In this document: positions 7,198 to 14,771 of the stretch, piece after piece
Layout of the letters: each line of letters starts with the position of its first letter
How positions within the stretch are numbered: position 1 is the first letter of the stretch
Source: Muribaculaceae bacterium
Lineage (GTDB): Bacteria; Bacteroidota; Bacteroidia; Bacteroidales; Muribaculaceae
Assembly: GCA_029061925.1 (NCBI GenBank)
Contig: JAIDRE010000035.1
Span: 1-32,483 of the forward strand
Length of the DNA: 32,483 bases
Direction of reading: 5' to 3'
Notes under the pieces: generated by a model
What the model saw: only the letters and a program-made list of their open reading frames with translations
Databases searched by the model: none
Told to the model about the DNA's origin: nothing
Position numbers and translations under genes: made by a program

Positions 7198-8220
7198 CTA
7201 AGCAGGGAGAGTTGGTATCGTTTTGCTTTTTATATCAAATATTGGAGTATTCGGTGCTACAATGATTCGAGACATAATAGAATCTCTCTGATTGTCTTGT
7301 ATTTTTGCCATGTCGCAGAGTTTGGCTTTCCAACTACGTTGATACCGTCCTAACTTTCGAGGTGCTAAATTTGAAGCATGTTCATCATAAACGAATAAAA
7401 TTACTGTAGCGCCATTTAATAACCGCTCTCCAACTAATTTCCACCAGAGACTATCAGTTTTGCCCAACGAAAGACCATATATGCATATTAATCTTGCTTC
7501 TTTAATCGCTTCTCTAGCCTTCCTATCAATCAAATGACCTAAAGCAGAATTAATTTTGGGTTTAACTAGATATTCAATCACGTCAAGATTAGACCTTAAC
7601 TCCTCGTTACTAATTTGACTTGAATCATTGACCCCCAGTAAAGGACTCTCCGAAAGTCCATGAACATGAAACACATTTTCTAACTGCGTCTTAAAGTTTT
7701 TATGATAAGTTGCAAATCCAAGTTCAAGAGGCTGTCCCTTAAAGTTCAATATTTTTTCAATAGTTGTTGTATAGTTAAAATTAACAATTGAGATTCGATG
7801 TGTATTGATACTAATGCTATTATAAATGGAGTTTATTATATTTCGCTCGGCAGGCGTGAGAAACATTTGTGGGGAAGAAATATTCTTTTTCAAGAGTCCA
7901 GAATCAATCCCTTTCGGCAGTGGTGAACATTCTATAGAATGTATATACTTCTGCATTTCGTCATTTATATTATCATAAACCTCCTCCAATTCTTCATAAG
8001 TCCTAAATTCTACGGTGTATAAACCCATAGCCTCCTCTAAGTCGGACCAAAATTTCGTTTTAGAACTCATACACTTTTTTAGATGATCTTTCAGCTTAGA
8101 TATATTTTCTGTATCCTGAACTCTGTCTAGTCCAAGATAATACTTGTAAAAGTCAGGATATTTAGTTGGCAAACCAAGGTTTACGTCAAAACCATTTCCA
8201 ATTAGGTATACTGTCTGCAT
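7198..8220 (-). CDS. AbiH family protein (candidate abortive-infection effector)
   Basis: The product has 340 residues and matches the AbiH family, first known as a lactococcal phage-abortive gene. It opens with the dinucleotide-fold-like motif LIGNGFDVNLGLPTKY (about residues 6-21, with GNGFD at 8-12). It then has NFNYT at 147-151, FHVHG at 184-188 followed by GVND, and YGLSLGKTDSLWW at 248-260. The order NFNYT / HVHG / G-x-N-D / YGLSLG resembles SIR2-like proteins, so nucleotide or NAD binding is possible but unproven. The gene starts 24 bases after the res stop, so it is probably the third gene of the R-M operon. Its base composition is more AT-rich than mod and res, suggesting separate acquisition. 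Confidence 0.82.
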   Translation of the reverse strand: MQTVYLIGNGFDVNLGLPTKYPDFYKYYLGLDRVQDTENISKLKDHLKKCMSSKTKFWSDLEEAMGLYTVEFRTYEELEEVYDNINDEMQKYIHSIECSPLPKGIDSGLLKKNISSPQMFLTPAERNIINSIYNSISINTHRISIVNFNYTTTIEKILNFKGQPLELGFATYHKNFKTQLENVFHVHGLSESPLLGVNDSSQISNEELRSNLDVIEYLVKPKINSALGHLIDRKAREAIKEARLICIYGLSLGKTDSLWWKLVGERLLNGATVILFVYDEHASNLAPRKLGRYQRSWKAKLCDMAKIQDNQRDSIMSRIIVAPNTPIFDIKSKTIPTLPA

Positions 8221-8244
8221 CTGCTTATAGTGAAAATATGTTAG

Positions 8245-10902
8245 TTATAGCTCATCAAGTAATTGGATAAGAGTTCTCAAGGTGATTGCACCGTCAACGT
8301 CTTTGCTTTGAAATACCATAAAGTATTTGAACTTGTCGCCGGCAAGGTCAGCCCACTTGTTGCCGAGCCATCTCTTTTCTTCGCTTTCGGGATTGTCAAG
8401 ATGGTCACCCTTAGTCTCTATCAGTAGCGTAACACCTGACTTCATCCTCACAATAAAGTCGGGGTAATGATTTATGAAACCATTAATGCCAAATTCATTC
8501 CTGTCACGGTTACGATGCCAGAAAAGAACGTTAGGATGCTCTGCAATGGCAGCAATAGCGTCATACTCAAAGCCATTTACATTTTCCTCGGCTGCATAGA
8601 GTCCTTTATCAATGCCAACCAATTCGTCACGGAGCGTAATTTTATCAAAGAAAGAATAGTGACCTTTCAGCTTGATCTTACCAGTAGTCAGCCATTTGCT
8701 GAATGTCTTCCGCCTATGTTCTTTCAGTAGCAATTCTATCTTATCCCTTATCGCATCACGGGTGAGATAAATATTATCAATCATATTTTCTATCTGGTCT
8801 GCATCCAGACGGTCGATAGCTCGTTTGACATAACTACGGATTTCCGGCTCGGGAACAGCATCAAGTTTTATCATTCCGGCAATCTGACTGATGAGAACAG
8901 CCTTTCTTGTCGAGGCTGTTTTATCTACATATTGAGTGCGTATAAAATTTGTGAGGCTTTGATTGTTCTTACGAACTGCATCGCCGGAATTTGCCACATC
9001 AATAGTAATACCATCTGGTCGAACGATGGTGAAATCAATATCAGCATCTTTAGTTGACAAATCGAATCCTTCCGACAACATAGATTTGTCGAGTTGAATC
9101 CACTCTTTGTCTCCATAGAATACCGACTGTGATGTTTTTATAAAGAAGATTGGCAGACTCATATTGATTGCTACTTCTCTAAATTGCTCGTTTATCGGAT
9201 AATACATTTCCTGGGGAGTTATATGTGCAAGAGGGTCTATATCACCCTTGTCGCTTTGTTGTTCAATGATTTGGGTATATTCATCGCTCATTTGCATAGC
9301 CTGCTGCTGAAGCTGTTGAATATCACTTGCCACATTCTCCGTTATAAGTTCGGTTTTGAACTCCTCAACGTCGTTTATGTCGAGTTCAAACTCATCATCA
9401 TCTTCGCCTTCTTCGTCCTCAAAATCTGGTTGAATCGGGAACAAAGGGTTTGATGTTGGCAGAGGTTGCAGAGTCTGATTTTCAATCGTCTCAGGCGTAA
9501 CATCACGGAAATCCTTACGGCTGAAACCTACTTTCTGCAATGAACGGATAATTCCATCAATGGTATTGCGGAAATCATTGCTTGAGGTGAATACATAGGA
9601 AAGATTCAACAGACTGATGCCGTGTTGAGTGGTATAAGGCTGGCGGAGGATGCGACCCAAAATTTGCTCCACATCTACCTTACTTGTTTTATTGGCAAGC
9701 GTGGCGAGAATATAAGCAAACGGACAATCCCAGCCCTCTTTAAGAGCATTGACTGTAATGATATACCGTACTTCGCAGTCACGACTCATAAGGTCGACAC
9801 CTTTCAGCTCGTCCTTATTCGCAGTCTTTATCTTGATTTGATTTTCAGGAATACCTACATCAATCAGCTGCTGTTTAATCTTATCGAATGTAACGTTGTC
9901 CTCGTCTGTTTTAGGCTGAGCCTGAAACAAGACAATCGGACGGATATACCTTCCTCCGTTTGCCTCATTCTCCTTAGCCAACTTTTCAAGACTGTTACGC
10001 ATTCTGATAGCTGCACTGAGCACATCACGCGGAGAGTTACGGTTTTCCACGATTACAGGTAGTTTCACCATATTCTCCTTCTTCAACTGCATCGCATCCA
10101 CAAACGATACGATGTTACTCTTATCCCTCGGAGTGGCTGTCAGTTCAAGGATGAAACGCGGATTGAGGTTTGCCAACATTTCGTCACGCAGATTGGTGCG
10201 GAAGTTATGGCTTTCATCCACAATCACCACCGGGTTTTGCTGAGCTATTACCTGAATTAATGCCGTAGGATCTGTTCCGGCAATTAGTTTTTCGGGATGG
10301 GGGTAATGCTTAGATTGCTCAAAGAAATTCTCGTTCTCGCGGTAGGCTTTCGGTTTATTCTGCTCTGACGATACATCTTTCTTAGCCTTTACTGTCTCCA
10401 CAAACGATTGTGCGCTCAATACGAGAATCACCAGTTCAGACTGCAACTGCTCCGGCTTCAATCCATTGCCTTGAAGTGCGGTCTCCTTATCCACAACTGT
10501 AACCTTGTGGTTAAAGAGTGAGTCAATAGCCTGACGGTATGGATGTGCGGGATTCTGCAATTTTTCGAGAGTCTGTTTCAGGATAGTATCACTGGGCACA
10601 AACCACGCCACAACTTTCGGGAAATCACCAATCTGCAAAGACTGGAAGATTCTTCCGATTGCATTGCAGGCAATGAATGTCTTGCCGCCAGCGGTGGGTA
10701 CTTTCAACGTAACACGCGGAACATTCCTTACCGTATTTGAATATGGACGCAAATAGTTGCTGTCTATTCTATGAAAAGACACACCGCGACATTCCTCCCA
10801 ATACCTACGGAAAGCTTCTGTGAGCGAATTGCTCGCGTTAAGGACGTGGATATAGTCGTCCAAGTCTCTGAGCGTCTGATGTTGATAATTTTTCAGTTCC
10901 AT
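8245..10902 (-). CDS. res: Type III restriction enzyme Res subunit (helicase-nuclease)
   Basis: The product has 885 residues. It is the ATP-dependent motor and nuclease of a Type III R-M complex, cutting unmodified DNA after communication between two target sites. The SF2 motifs are complete: PTAGGKT at about 69-75, DESH at 229-232, TATPR at 255-259, EGWDCP at about 389-394 and QILGRILRQP at 413-422. The C-terminal PD-(D/E)XK nuclease site is intact, with D815 in YPDF, then E829 and K831 in IETKGD. An acidic stretch rich in E and D at roughly residues 500-525 links helicase and nuclease parts. The ATG lies three bases after the mod stop, so translation is probably coupled. Nothing suggests inactivation. 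Confidence 0.93.
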   Translation of the reverse strand: MELKNYQHQTLRDLDDYIHVLNASNSLTEAFRRYWEECRGVSFHRIDSNYLRPYSNTVRNVPRVTLKVPTAGGKTFIACNAIGRIFQSLQIGDFPKVVAWFVPSDTILKQTLEKLQNPAHPYRQAIDSLFNHKVTVVDKETALQGNGLKPEQLQSELVILVLSAQSFVETVKAKKDVSSEQNKPKAYRENENFFEQSKHYPHPEKLIAGTDPTALIQVIAQQNPVVIVDESHNFRTNLRDEMLANLNPRFILELTATPRDKSNIVSFVDAMQLKKENMVKLPVIVENRNSPRDVLSAAIRMRNSLEKLAKENEANGGRYIRPIVLFQAQPKTDEDNVTFDKIKQQLIDVGIPENQIKIKTANKDELKGVDLMSRDCEVRYIITVNALKEGWDCPFAYILATLANKTSKVDVEQILGRILRQPYTTQHGISLLNLSYVFTSSNDFRNTIDGIIRSLQKVGFSRKDFRDVTPETIENQTLQPLPTSNPLFPIQPDFEDEEGEDDDEFELDINDVEEFKTELITENVASDIQQLQQQAMQMSDEYTQIIEQQSDKGDIDPLAHITPQEMYYPINEQFREVAINMSLPIFFIKTSQSVFYGDKEWIQLDKSMLSEGFDLSTKDADIDFTIVRPDGITIDVANSGDAVRKNNQSLTNFIRTQYVDKTASTRKAVLISQIAGMIKLDAVPEPEIRSYVKRAIDRLDADQIENMIDNIYLTRDAIRDKIELLLKEHRRKTFSKWLTTGKIKLKGHYSFFDKITLRDELVGIDKGLYAAEENVNGFEYDAIAAIAEHPNVLFWHRNRDRNEFGINGFINHYPDFIVRMKSGVTLLIETKGDHLDNPESEEKRWLGNKWADLAGDKFKYFMVFQSKDVDGAITLRTLIQLLDEL

Positions 10903-10905
10903 AGG

Positions 10906-12843
10906 TCAGAATCGGTTTATATCGCGTGGAATCTTTTTGAAAGTAATGTTCATCTTAGCCAACTGTTCAGGGCTGATGGTGCAGATGTCGGCATAAATCA
11001 CATGGTAGTCAGCCTTTACGGGGACTATATTCAGCGTTTCGGGGCTGAGAGTTGTGAGTTCTTTAGGCTTGTAGTAGAAGAAATATCCAGTGCCGTCTTT
11101 GTAGTCGAGGAGATAGGGATAATCTTCACTCTGAGGCCGAGAAAGATGCTGGCGTGTCTCAGAGTAATAGATATACTCTCTTATTTTGGCTTCGCCTACA
11201 TTTTCATTGAGAGTATCTTCATCAGTGAATAGTTTTTCACCCAACTCATAGAAGTCAAAACCTCCGCCAAGTCCGGGCATAGTGCCTTCTACATCGAGTT
11301 CACCTATAACTACTATCGCGTTGTCTTTCACCGTAGGCTTGGCAATCTTTGTGAAACGGTCAGCATTTGCCTCCCTAATCGCGTTTGCCTCCGTCAGGAA
11401 TTGCGGCACTTTCGTTAGGTTTGCAGCAGTCAAAGGCTTACGATACAATTCTTCCTTAATTTTCCCCATATAAGGATAACCGGCCATCACACGGCGCACT
11501 CTCTCGGCGGTAATATCTTCGGCATAGTCCATCAGCTCGACAAGTACAAACTTACGGTTGCCCTTGTCCTTGCTGTTTTGCGAAAGCACCGCATGGGCTG
11601 TGGAACCACTACCGGCAAAAGCATCCAAAACAATTGAATCTTCATCGGTTGCTACTTGCACAATACGTTCTATCAGTGTAGAAGGCTTCGGAGTCTCAAA
11701 CGGACTGCGTCCACCGAAAATCGCTTTCAGTTCTTTTGTTGCAGCATCGGTGTGACCTACATCGGTATAGTCCCAAAAGGTTGTAATCAGTTTGCCCTCA
11801 ACGGCATTCAGATATGTTTTTCTTGCAATACCACCCTGACCGTTCTTCGTAAAATAAAAACGCGGCCATGGTCCGTTTTCCAATACTTTCTTAGCATTCT
11901 CGCGTGATTCTTCAAGTGAACCTTTCAGCATTAAAGCCTTCACACCCGGACGCACAGTCTCAACCGGGACACCGCATATCTCGGCACGTTTTTCAGCATC
12001 ATCTAACTCACGAAGTTCATATTTGCACCAACCGGACATATATTCAAACATTTGGTCTTGCCCGTATCGCCAGTGACCATTCTGGTAAGGGTATATTAAT
12101 TCTCCTGTAAACGGGTGTTGTATAGCATAAACCATTCCTTGATGAGTATTTGCATCAGATGCACATGGATTGTCATTACGCCATGGAGCTATATCATTAT
12201 CGGGATTTTTATATACTGTATCCATTCCTTCGTCACGTTCCAAGCGTTTAGGTAGCCAATCCTTTGACTTGCTGTAAACGAGGATATGGTCTGTTTCGGT
12301 GGGAATGCCTTTCGAGTCGTTTCGGGGCGAGTAGGTTTTGTGCCAGATTACATCTCCCTTGAAACAGTTTGCTCCAAAGATGTCGTCGCAAATGGTGCGC
12401 AGTCGCGACACTTCATTGTCGTCAATCGAGATGAAGATAGCGCCCTTTTCGGAAAGCAGCTGACGCAGGAGCACAAGGCGTGGGTACATCATGCAGAGCC
12501 ATTTGTCGTGGCGCGTGAAATCCTCTCCCTCAGCACCGACTACCTCTCCGAGCCAACGGAGAATGTGAGGGTCGTTTACATTATCGTTGTAACGCCATTT
12601 CTCATTGCCGGTGTTATACGGCGGATCTATATAAATACAATCAATGCGTCCTTCATATTCAGGAAGGAGCGATTTGAGAGCTGCAAGATTATCCCCATGG
12701 ATTATCTTATTGCCCGTACTGCTGGCCTCAGTGCTGTCAGGGCATTTGCTATTGAAGCCATAGCGATGCTCCAACACGCGAAAAGGTACTTCTGCGTGAT
12801 GGGTGATAATCTTCTCTTTACCTATCCAGTTGAGTGACGGCAT
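10906..12843 (-). CDS. mod: Type III DNA methyltransferase Mod subunit (adenine-N6, beta class)
   Basis: The product has 645 residues from the ATG at 12843. A longer frame exists upstream to 12879, but its first 12 residues (LLGCSFLYLR...) run through a predicted terminator hairpin, and MPSLNWIGKE fits a natural start. The catalytic motif DPPY is at about 73-76 and the AdoMet motif FAGSGS at about 409-414. That order is beta-class, as in Mod proteins. The long region between them (about 170-370) would hold the target-recognition domain. Mod protects host DNA and gives Res its specificity. The recognition sequence cannot be read here. No simple repeats that would cause phase variation were noticed in the coding region. 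Confidence 0.93.
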   Translation of the reverse strand: MPSLNWIGKEKIITHHAEVPFRVLEHRYGFNSKCPDSTEASSTGNKIIHGDNLAALKSLLPEYEGRIDCIYIDPPYNTGNEKWRYNDNVNDPHILRWLGEVVGAEGEDFTRHDKWLCMMYPRLVLLRQLLSEKGAIFISIDDNEVSRLRTICDDIFGANCFKGDVIWHKTYSPRNDSKGIPTETDHILVYSKSKDWLPKRLERDEGMDTVYKNPDNDIAPWRNDNPCASDANTHQGMVYAIQHPFTGELIYPYQNGHWRYGQDQMFEYMSGWCKYELRELDDAEKRAEICGVPVETVRPGVKALMLKGSLEESRENAKKVLENGPWPRFYFTKNGQGGIARKTYLNAVEGKLITTFWDYTDVGHTDAATKELKAIFGGRSPFETPKPSTLIERIVQVATDEDSIVLDAFAGSGSTAHAVLSQNSKDKGNRKFVLVELMDYAEDITAERVRRVMAGYPYMGKIKEELYRKPLTAANLTKVPQFLTEANAIREANADRFTKIAKPTVKDNAIVVIGELDVEGTMPGLGGGFDFYELGEKLFTDEDTLNENVGEAKIREYIYYSETRQHLSRPQSEDYPYLLDYKDGTGYFFYYKPKELTTLSPETLNIVPVKADYHVIYADICTISPEQLAKMNITFKKIPRDINRF

Positions 12844-12856
12844 TATTCTTAAATAT

Positions 12857-12954
12857 AAAAAAGAACATCCGAGTAGCATCTGAAGGCCGACCTTATCGAG
12901 CTATGCTCGCTTTGCGACTGCAAAGAACGCCTGTAACGACTACATGGATGTTCT
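12857..12954 (-). ncRNA. Structured leader / attenuator-like element upstream of mod
   Basis: On the minus strand an outer inverted repeat (AGAACATCC with GGATGTTCT, arms at 12946-12954 and 12862-12870, extending to about 13 of 15 pairs) encloses three adjacent perfect hairpins. These are a six-pair stem at 12910-12925, a five-pair stem at 12897-12909 and a four-pair stem at 12883-12894. The outer stem is followed at once by T6 (12862-12857), as in an intrinsic terminator, and the mod ATG lies 12-14 bases further on. The whole would fold as a cloverleaf-like multibranch structure. It could be an attenuator of the R-M operon, a stand-alone small RNA or a palindromic repeat element. I do not recognise it as a known family. 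Confidence 0.5.
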
Positions 12955-12963
12955 CAAAGTTTT

Positions 12964-12975
12964 CGGCTCTCGCCG
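12964..12975 (-). other. Small hairpin with GAGA tetraloop in the mod leader
   Basis: On the minus strand CGGC-GAGA-GCCG forms a four-pair stem with a GNRA-type loop. It lies between the predicted promoter and the multibranch element, so it would be part of the same leader RNA. Confidence 0.4.
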
Positions 12976-13026
12976 TATGTTTTTTGTTTACTGAGTGGTC
13001 ATTTTCAGATAGACGTTACTTAAATG

Positions 13027-13034
13027 CAAAATTA
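13027..13034 (-). promoter_or_regulatory. Probable -7 box for the mod-res-abiH operon
   Basis: Minus-strand TAATTTTG matches the Bacteroidetes -7 consensus. The position 20 bases upstream reads CTGT, a poor -33 element. It would give a leader of about 175 bases before mod, containing the hairpins. The remaining sequence of the mod to DUF1016 gap between 13035 and 13165 shows no gene or clear signal. Confidence 0.45.
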
Positions 13035-13165
13035 GTAGATTTTTCTGAGATTACAGCTATAAGTCAGTCGTAAATTTTGAGTGCAGAGTACAGATTCCTG
13101 CAAAATGAGACCATGACGATTGTGTCGCCAATGGCACGTAAATCAATTTATAAACACACTATTTG

Positions 13166-13252
13166 TTTGAAAAAGTGTAGCAAAATCTCAATTATTCCCT
13201 TGAAAAAGTGTAACGACCTTTGTTTATTCGCTTGAAAAAGTGTAAAATACAT
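13166..13252. repeat. Three direct repeats of TTGAAAAAGTGTA, 32-33 bases apart (copy A)
   Basis: Units start at 13166, 13199 and 13231. The last two units with the bases between them, up to AAATACAT at 13252, match the sequence at 14671-14732 with about five substitutions in 45 positions plus one 8-base gap. That second copy is the promoter region of the GNAT gene. In copy A the gap removes the -7 box, so it is probably not an active promoter. Confidence 0.65.
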
Positions 13253-13351
13253 GTTCCGCTCCACAACTACCAAGTTGGTAATAAAACATCTACCTATTTA
13301 CCACTTAGATTTTGGTCTTCAATACATCAATAATTCTAAAGCCACAAATAA

Positions 13352-14482
13352 TCAAAGTAATTTCTTTAACTCTTCAACATCAGGCAGAGCCTCACGCAAT
13401 TTTTCGGGCATATCCTCGCTTAGACGATAGGTTGCAACTCCCATCGGCTTGGCATAATCCTGAATAACATATTCCACAAAGTCTTTATTAGCGTTCTTGC
13501 ACAGCACGATACCGATTGATGGATTTTCGTGTGGCTTTTTCACTTTGTCATCAAGAATACGAAGATATGTCATAAGTTGGGCAAGATAGCCGGGCTTGAA
13601 ATCGCCGGTCTTAAGCTCCACGACAACAAGACAATTCAACTCTCTGTTAAAAAACAATAGGTCGGGGAAAAAGTCCTCCGAAAATGCCTCAAGATGATAC
13701 TGATTGCCAACGAATGCAAAATCGCGTCCGAAAGTCATTATGAACTTCTTGATATTGTGGATTATCTCTTTCTCTACAACTCGTTCATCTATGTCGGCAA
13801 GGTCTCTAATCCCGATTTCCTCAGTATTGATAAAATCAAGAAGATACTCGTCTTTGAACATATTTAGAGCCTTGATGGCATCACGGCTATCCTTAATTGT
13901 CACGCCAAAGTTTGAAGGTATGGCTCCATATTTATTTGCTGCATTATCCTTTATCTGTGCTTTGAGAAAACGTTTATCCCATCTGTTATCAATTGCAAGA
14001 CTGATATATTTCCAGCGTTTTTCAATATTCTTCTCTTCTGCCAAGATTATGATATGATGGCTGAAACTTAGATTGAGAAATCTTTCTAAATCGTCAACCG
14101 TGGCTGACGATTTAACCGGTAGAAGGGAGTCGGTGTCAATTTCGTCAGCTGTGGCTGACGATTTAGAATATTTTGATTCGATAATTGGAGACCATTCCTC
14201 ATAAAAAATTCTCATATATTTGAGATTGGTCTGAGAAAAACCTTTCAATCCCGGCAATTCCTTGCGTAGTTTCTCTGAGATTGTTCTTATGGCTCCGGTA
14301 CCCCAGAAACCCTCGCGAGAGTTAGCTGAAATATATCGACCTATACCATAATATAGTGAGAGCATTTCACGATTAATTAACTTCGCCGCCTGATACTGGC
14401 TACGAAGAATAGCGTCTTTTATTGTCTGAACAGCGATGTTGTAATCTGCTGTGCTATGCTGAATAAGTGTTTCCTTTGCCAT
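13352..14482 (-). CDS. DUF1016 / YhcG-type PD-(D/E)XK nuclease domain protein
   Basis: The product has 376 residues. The N-terminal half matches the YhcG_N/DUF1016 helical domain, with INREMLSLYYGIGRYI and GFSQTNLKYMRIFYE. The C-terminal half carries an intact nuclease core, with D274 in FFPDLLFF, then E289 and K291 in VVVELKTG. These proteins are common in defence islands and beside R-M systems, but their role is not established. The linker at residues 107-131 contains a duplicated KSSAT(A/V)D motif 17 residues apart. The gene has its own strong promoter, about 630 bases upstream of mod in the same direction. The flanking direct repeats suggest it was inserted as a separate unit. Confidence 0.85.
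   Translation of the reverse strand: MAKETLIQHSTADYNIAVQTIKDAILRSQYQAAKLINREMLSLYYGIGRYISANSREGFWGTGAIRTISEKLRKELPGLKGFSQTNLKYMRIFYEEWSPIIESKYSKSSATADEIDTDSLLPVKSSATVDDLERFLNLSFSHHIIILAEEKNIEKRWKYISLAIDNRWDKRFLKAQIKDNAANKYGAIPSNFGVTIKDSRDAIKALNMFKDEYLLDFINTEEIGIRDLADIDERVVEKEIIHNIKKFIMTFGRDFAFVGNQYHLEAFSEDFFPDLLFFNRELNCLVVVELKTGDFKPGYLAQLMTYLRILDDKVKKPHENPSIGIVLCKNANKDFVEYVIQDYAKPMGVATYRLSEDMPEKLREALPDVEELKKLL
14091..14165 (-). repeat. Imperfect 24-base direct repeats inside the DUF1016 gene
   Basis: Copies at 14091-14114 and 14142-14165 differ at two of 24 positions and are 51 bases apart, which is 17 codons. Each also contains a six-base inverted repeat (TCGTCA/TGACGA). They encode the repeated KSSAT(A/V)D motif in the linker, so changes in copy number would keep the frame. 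Confidence 0.7.
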
Positions 14483-14489
14483 AATAATG

Positions 14490-14521
14490 CAAATTTACTA
14501 ATTATTTGTCGATTGGTCAAA
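14490..14521 (-). promoter_or_regulatory. Consensus promoter of the DUF1016 gene, near-leaderless
   Basis: On the minus strand TTTG (14518-14521) is followed after exactly 20 bases by TAAATTTG (14490-14497), a full Bacteroidetes consensus. Only seven bases separate the -7 box from the ATG at 14482. Transcription should therefore start at or a few bases before the start codon. Confidence 0.75.
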
Positions 14522-14537
14522 TTCCCTTCGGAATCGC

Positions 14538-14572
14538 GCACAGATGTAAAGTCAACTGGCAAATGCAAAATT
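14538..14572 (+). repeat. Right copy of the islet edge motif
   Basis: GCACAGAT at 14538-14545, then CAACTGGCAAAT at 14553-14564 joined to GCAAAATT at 14565-14572. The same blocks in the same order flank the hairpin at 6334-6418. This marks the probable right border of the islet. Confidence 0.5.
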
Positions 14573-14670
14573 ATAAAATTCTTTTGAAAATTCTTTTTTG
14601 GGGGGAGTTAAATACCCCAATTTTTCTTGGATGTAGAGTCTAACAGCACTCTGTAATATTGATAGATAAA

Positions 14671-14732
14671 TTTGAAAAAATGTAACAATCTTTGGTTATT
14701 CGCTTGAAAAAGTGTAATTTTGTAAAATACAT
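14671..14732 (+). repeat. Direct repeat copy B (intact promoter copy)
   Basis: TTTGAAAAAATGTA at 14671-14684 and CTTGAAAAAGTGTA at 14703-14716 are 32 bases apart. The block continues through AATTTTGTAAAATACAT. It is the fuller version of the block at 13199-13252, with eight additional bases that complete a -7 box. Confidence 0.65.
14691..14722 (+). promoter_or_regulatory. Consensus promoter of the GNAT-pyrH-frr run
   Basis: TTTG at 14691-14694, a 20-base spacer, and TAATTTTG at 14715-14722 match the Bacteroidetes promoter consensus. The untranslated leader would be roughly 45 bases. The elements lie within the repeat block that is duplicated upstream of the DUF1016 gene. Confidence 0.75.
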
Positions 14733-14771
14733 CGTGTTCACGACACGTCTATTCATAAGATTTTGTAAATT

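Larger units (their letters stand above)
6334..14572. mobile_element. Accessory defence islet (boundaries approximate)
   Basis: All genes between the tRNA remnant and about 14.57 kb are on the minus strand and have accessory functions (Type III R-M, AbiH, DUF1016 nuclease, DUF3791, broken Bro-N). They lie between core genes that read rightward on both sides. Both edges share short motifs in the same order. GCACAGAT is at 6334-6341 and 14538-14545. CAACTGGCAAAT is at 6394-6405 and 14553-14564. GCAAAATT is at 6411-6418 and 14565-14572. No integrase, transposase or relaxase is seen, so the element is probably degraded or was mobilised in trans. AbiH is clearly more AT-rich than mod and res, suggesting a mosaic origin. 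Confidence 0.5.

Noticed and set aside
12844-12879. Longer mod frame with twelve extra N-terminal residues
   Set aside because: The added codons pass through the terminator-like stem and T6 run. The residues do not look like a Mod N-terminus, while MPSLNWIGKE fits.
12897-12925. Integron attC site
   Set aside because: The paired hairpins are perfect and lack the GTTRRRY/RYYYAAC core and unpaired extrahelical bases expected of attC. No integron integrase is present.
14606-14633. TTGGGG...CCCCAA hairpin with nearby T-runs as a terminator
   Set aside because: Six pairs with an 11-base loop is weak, and no plus-strand transcript is expected to end there.
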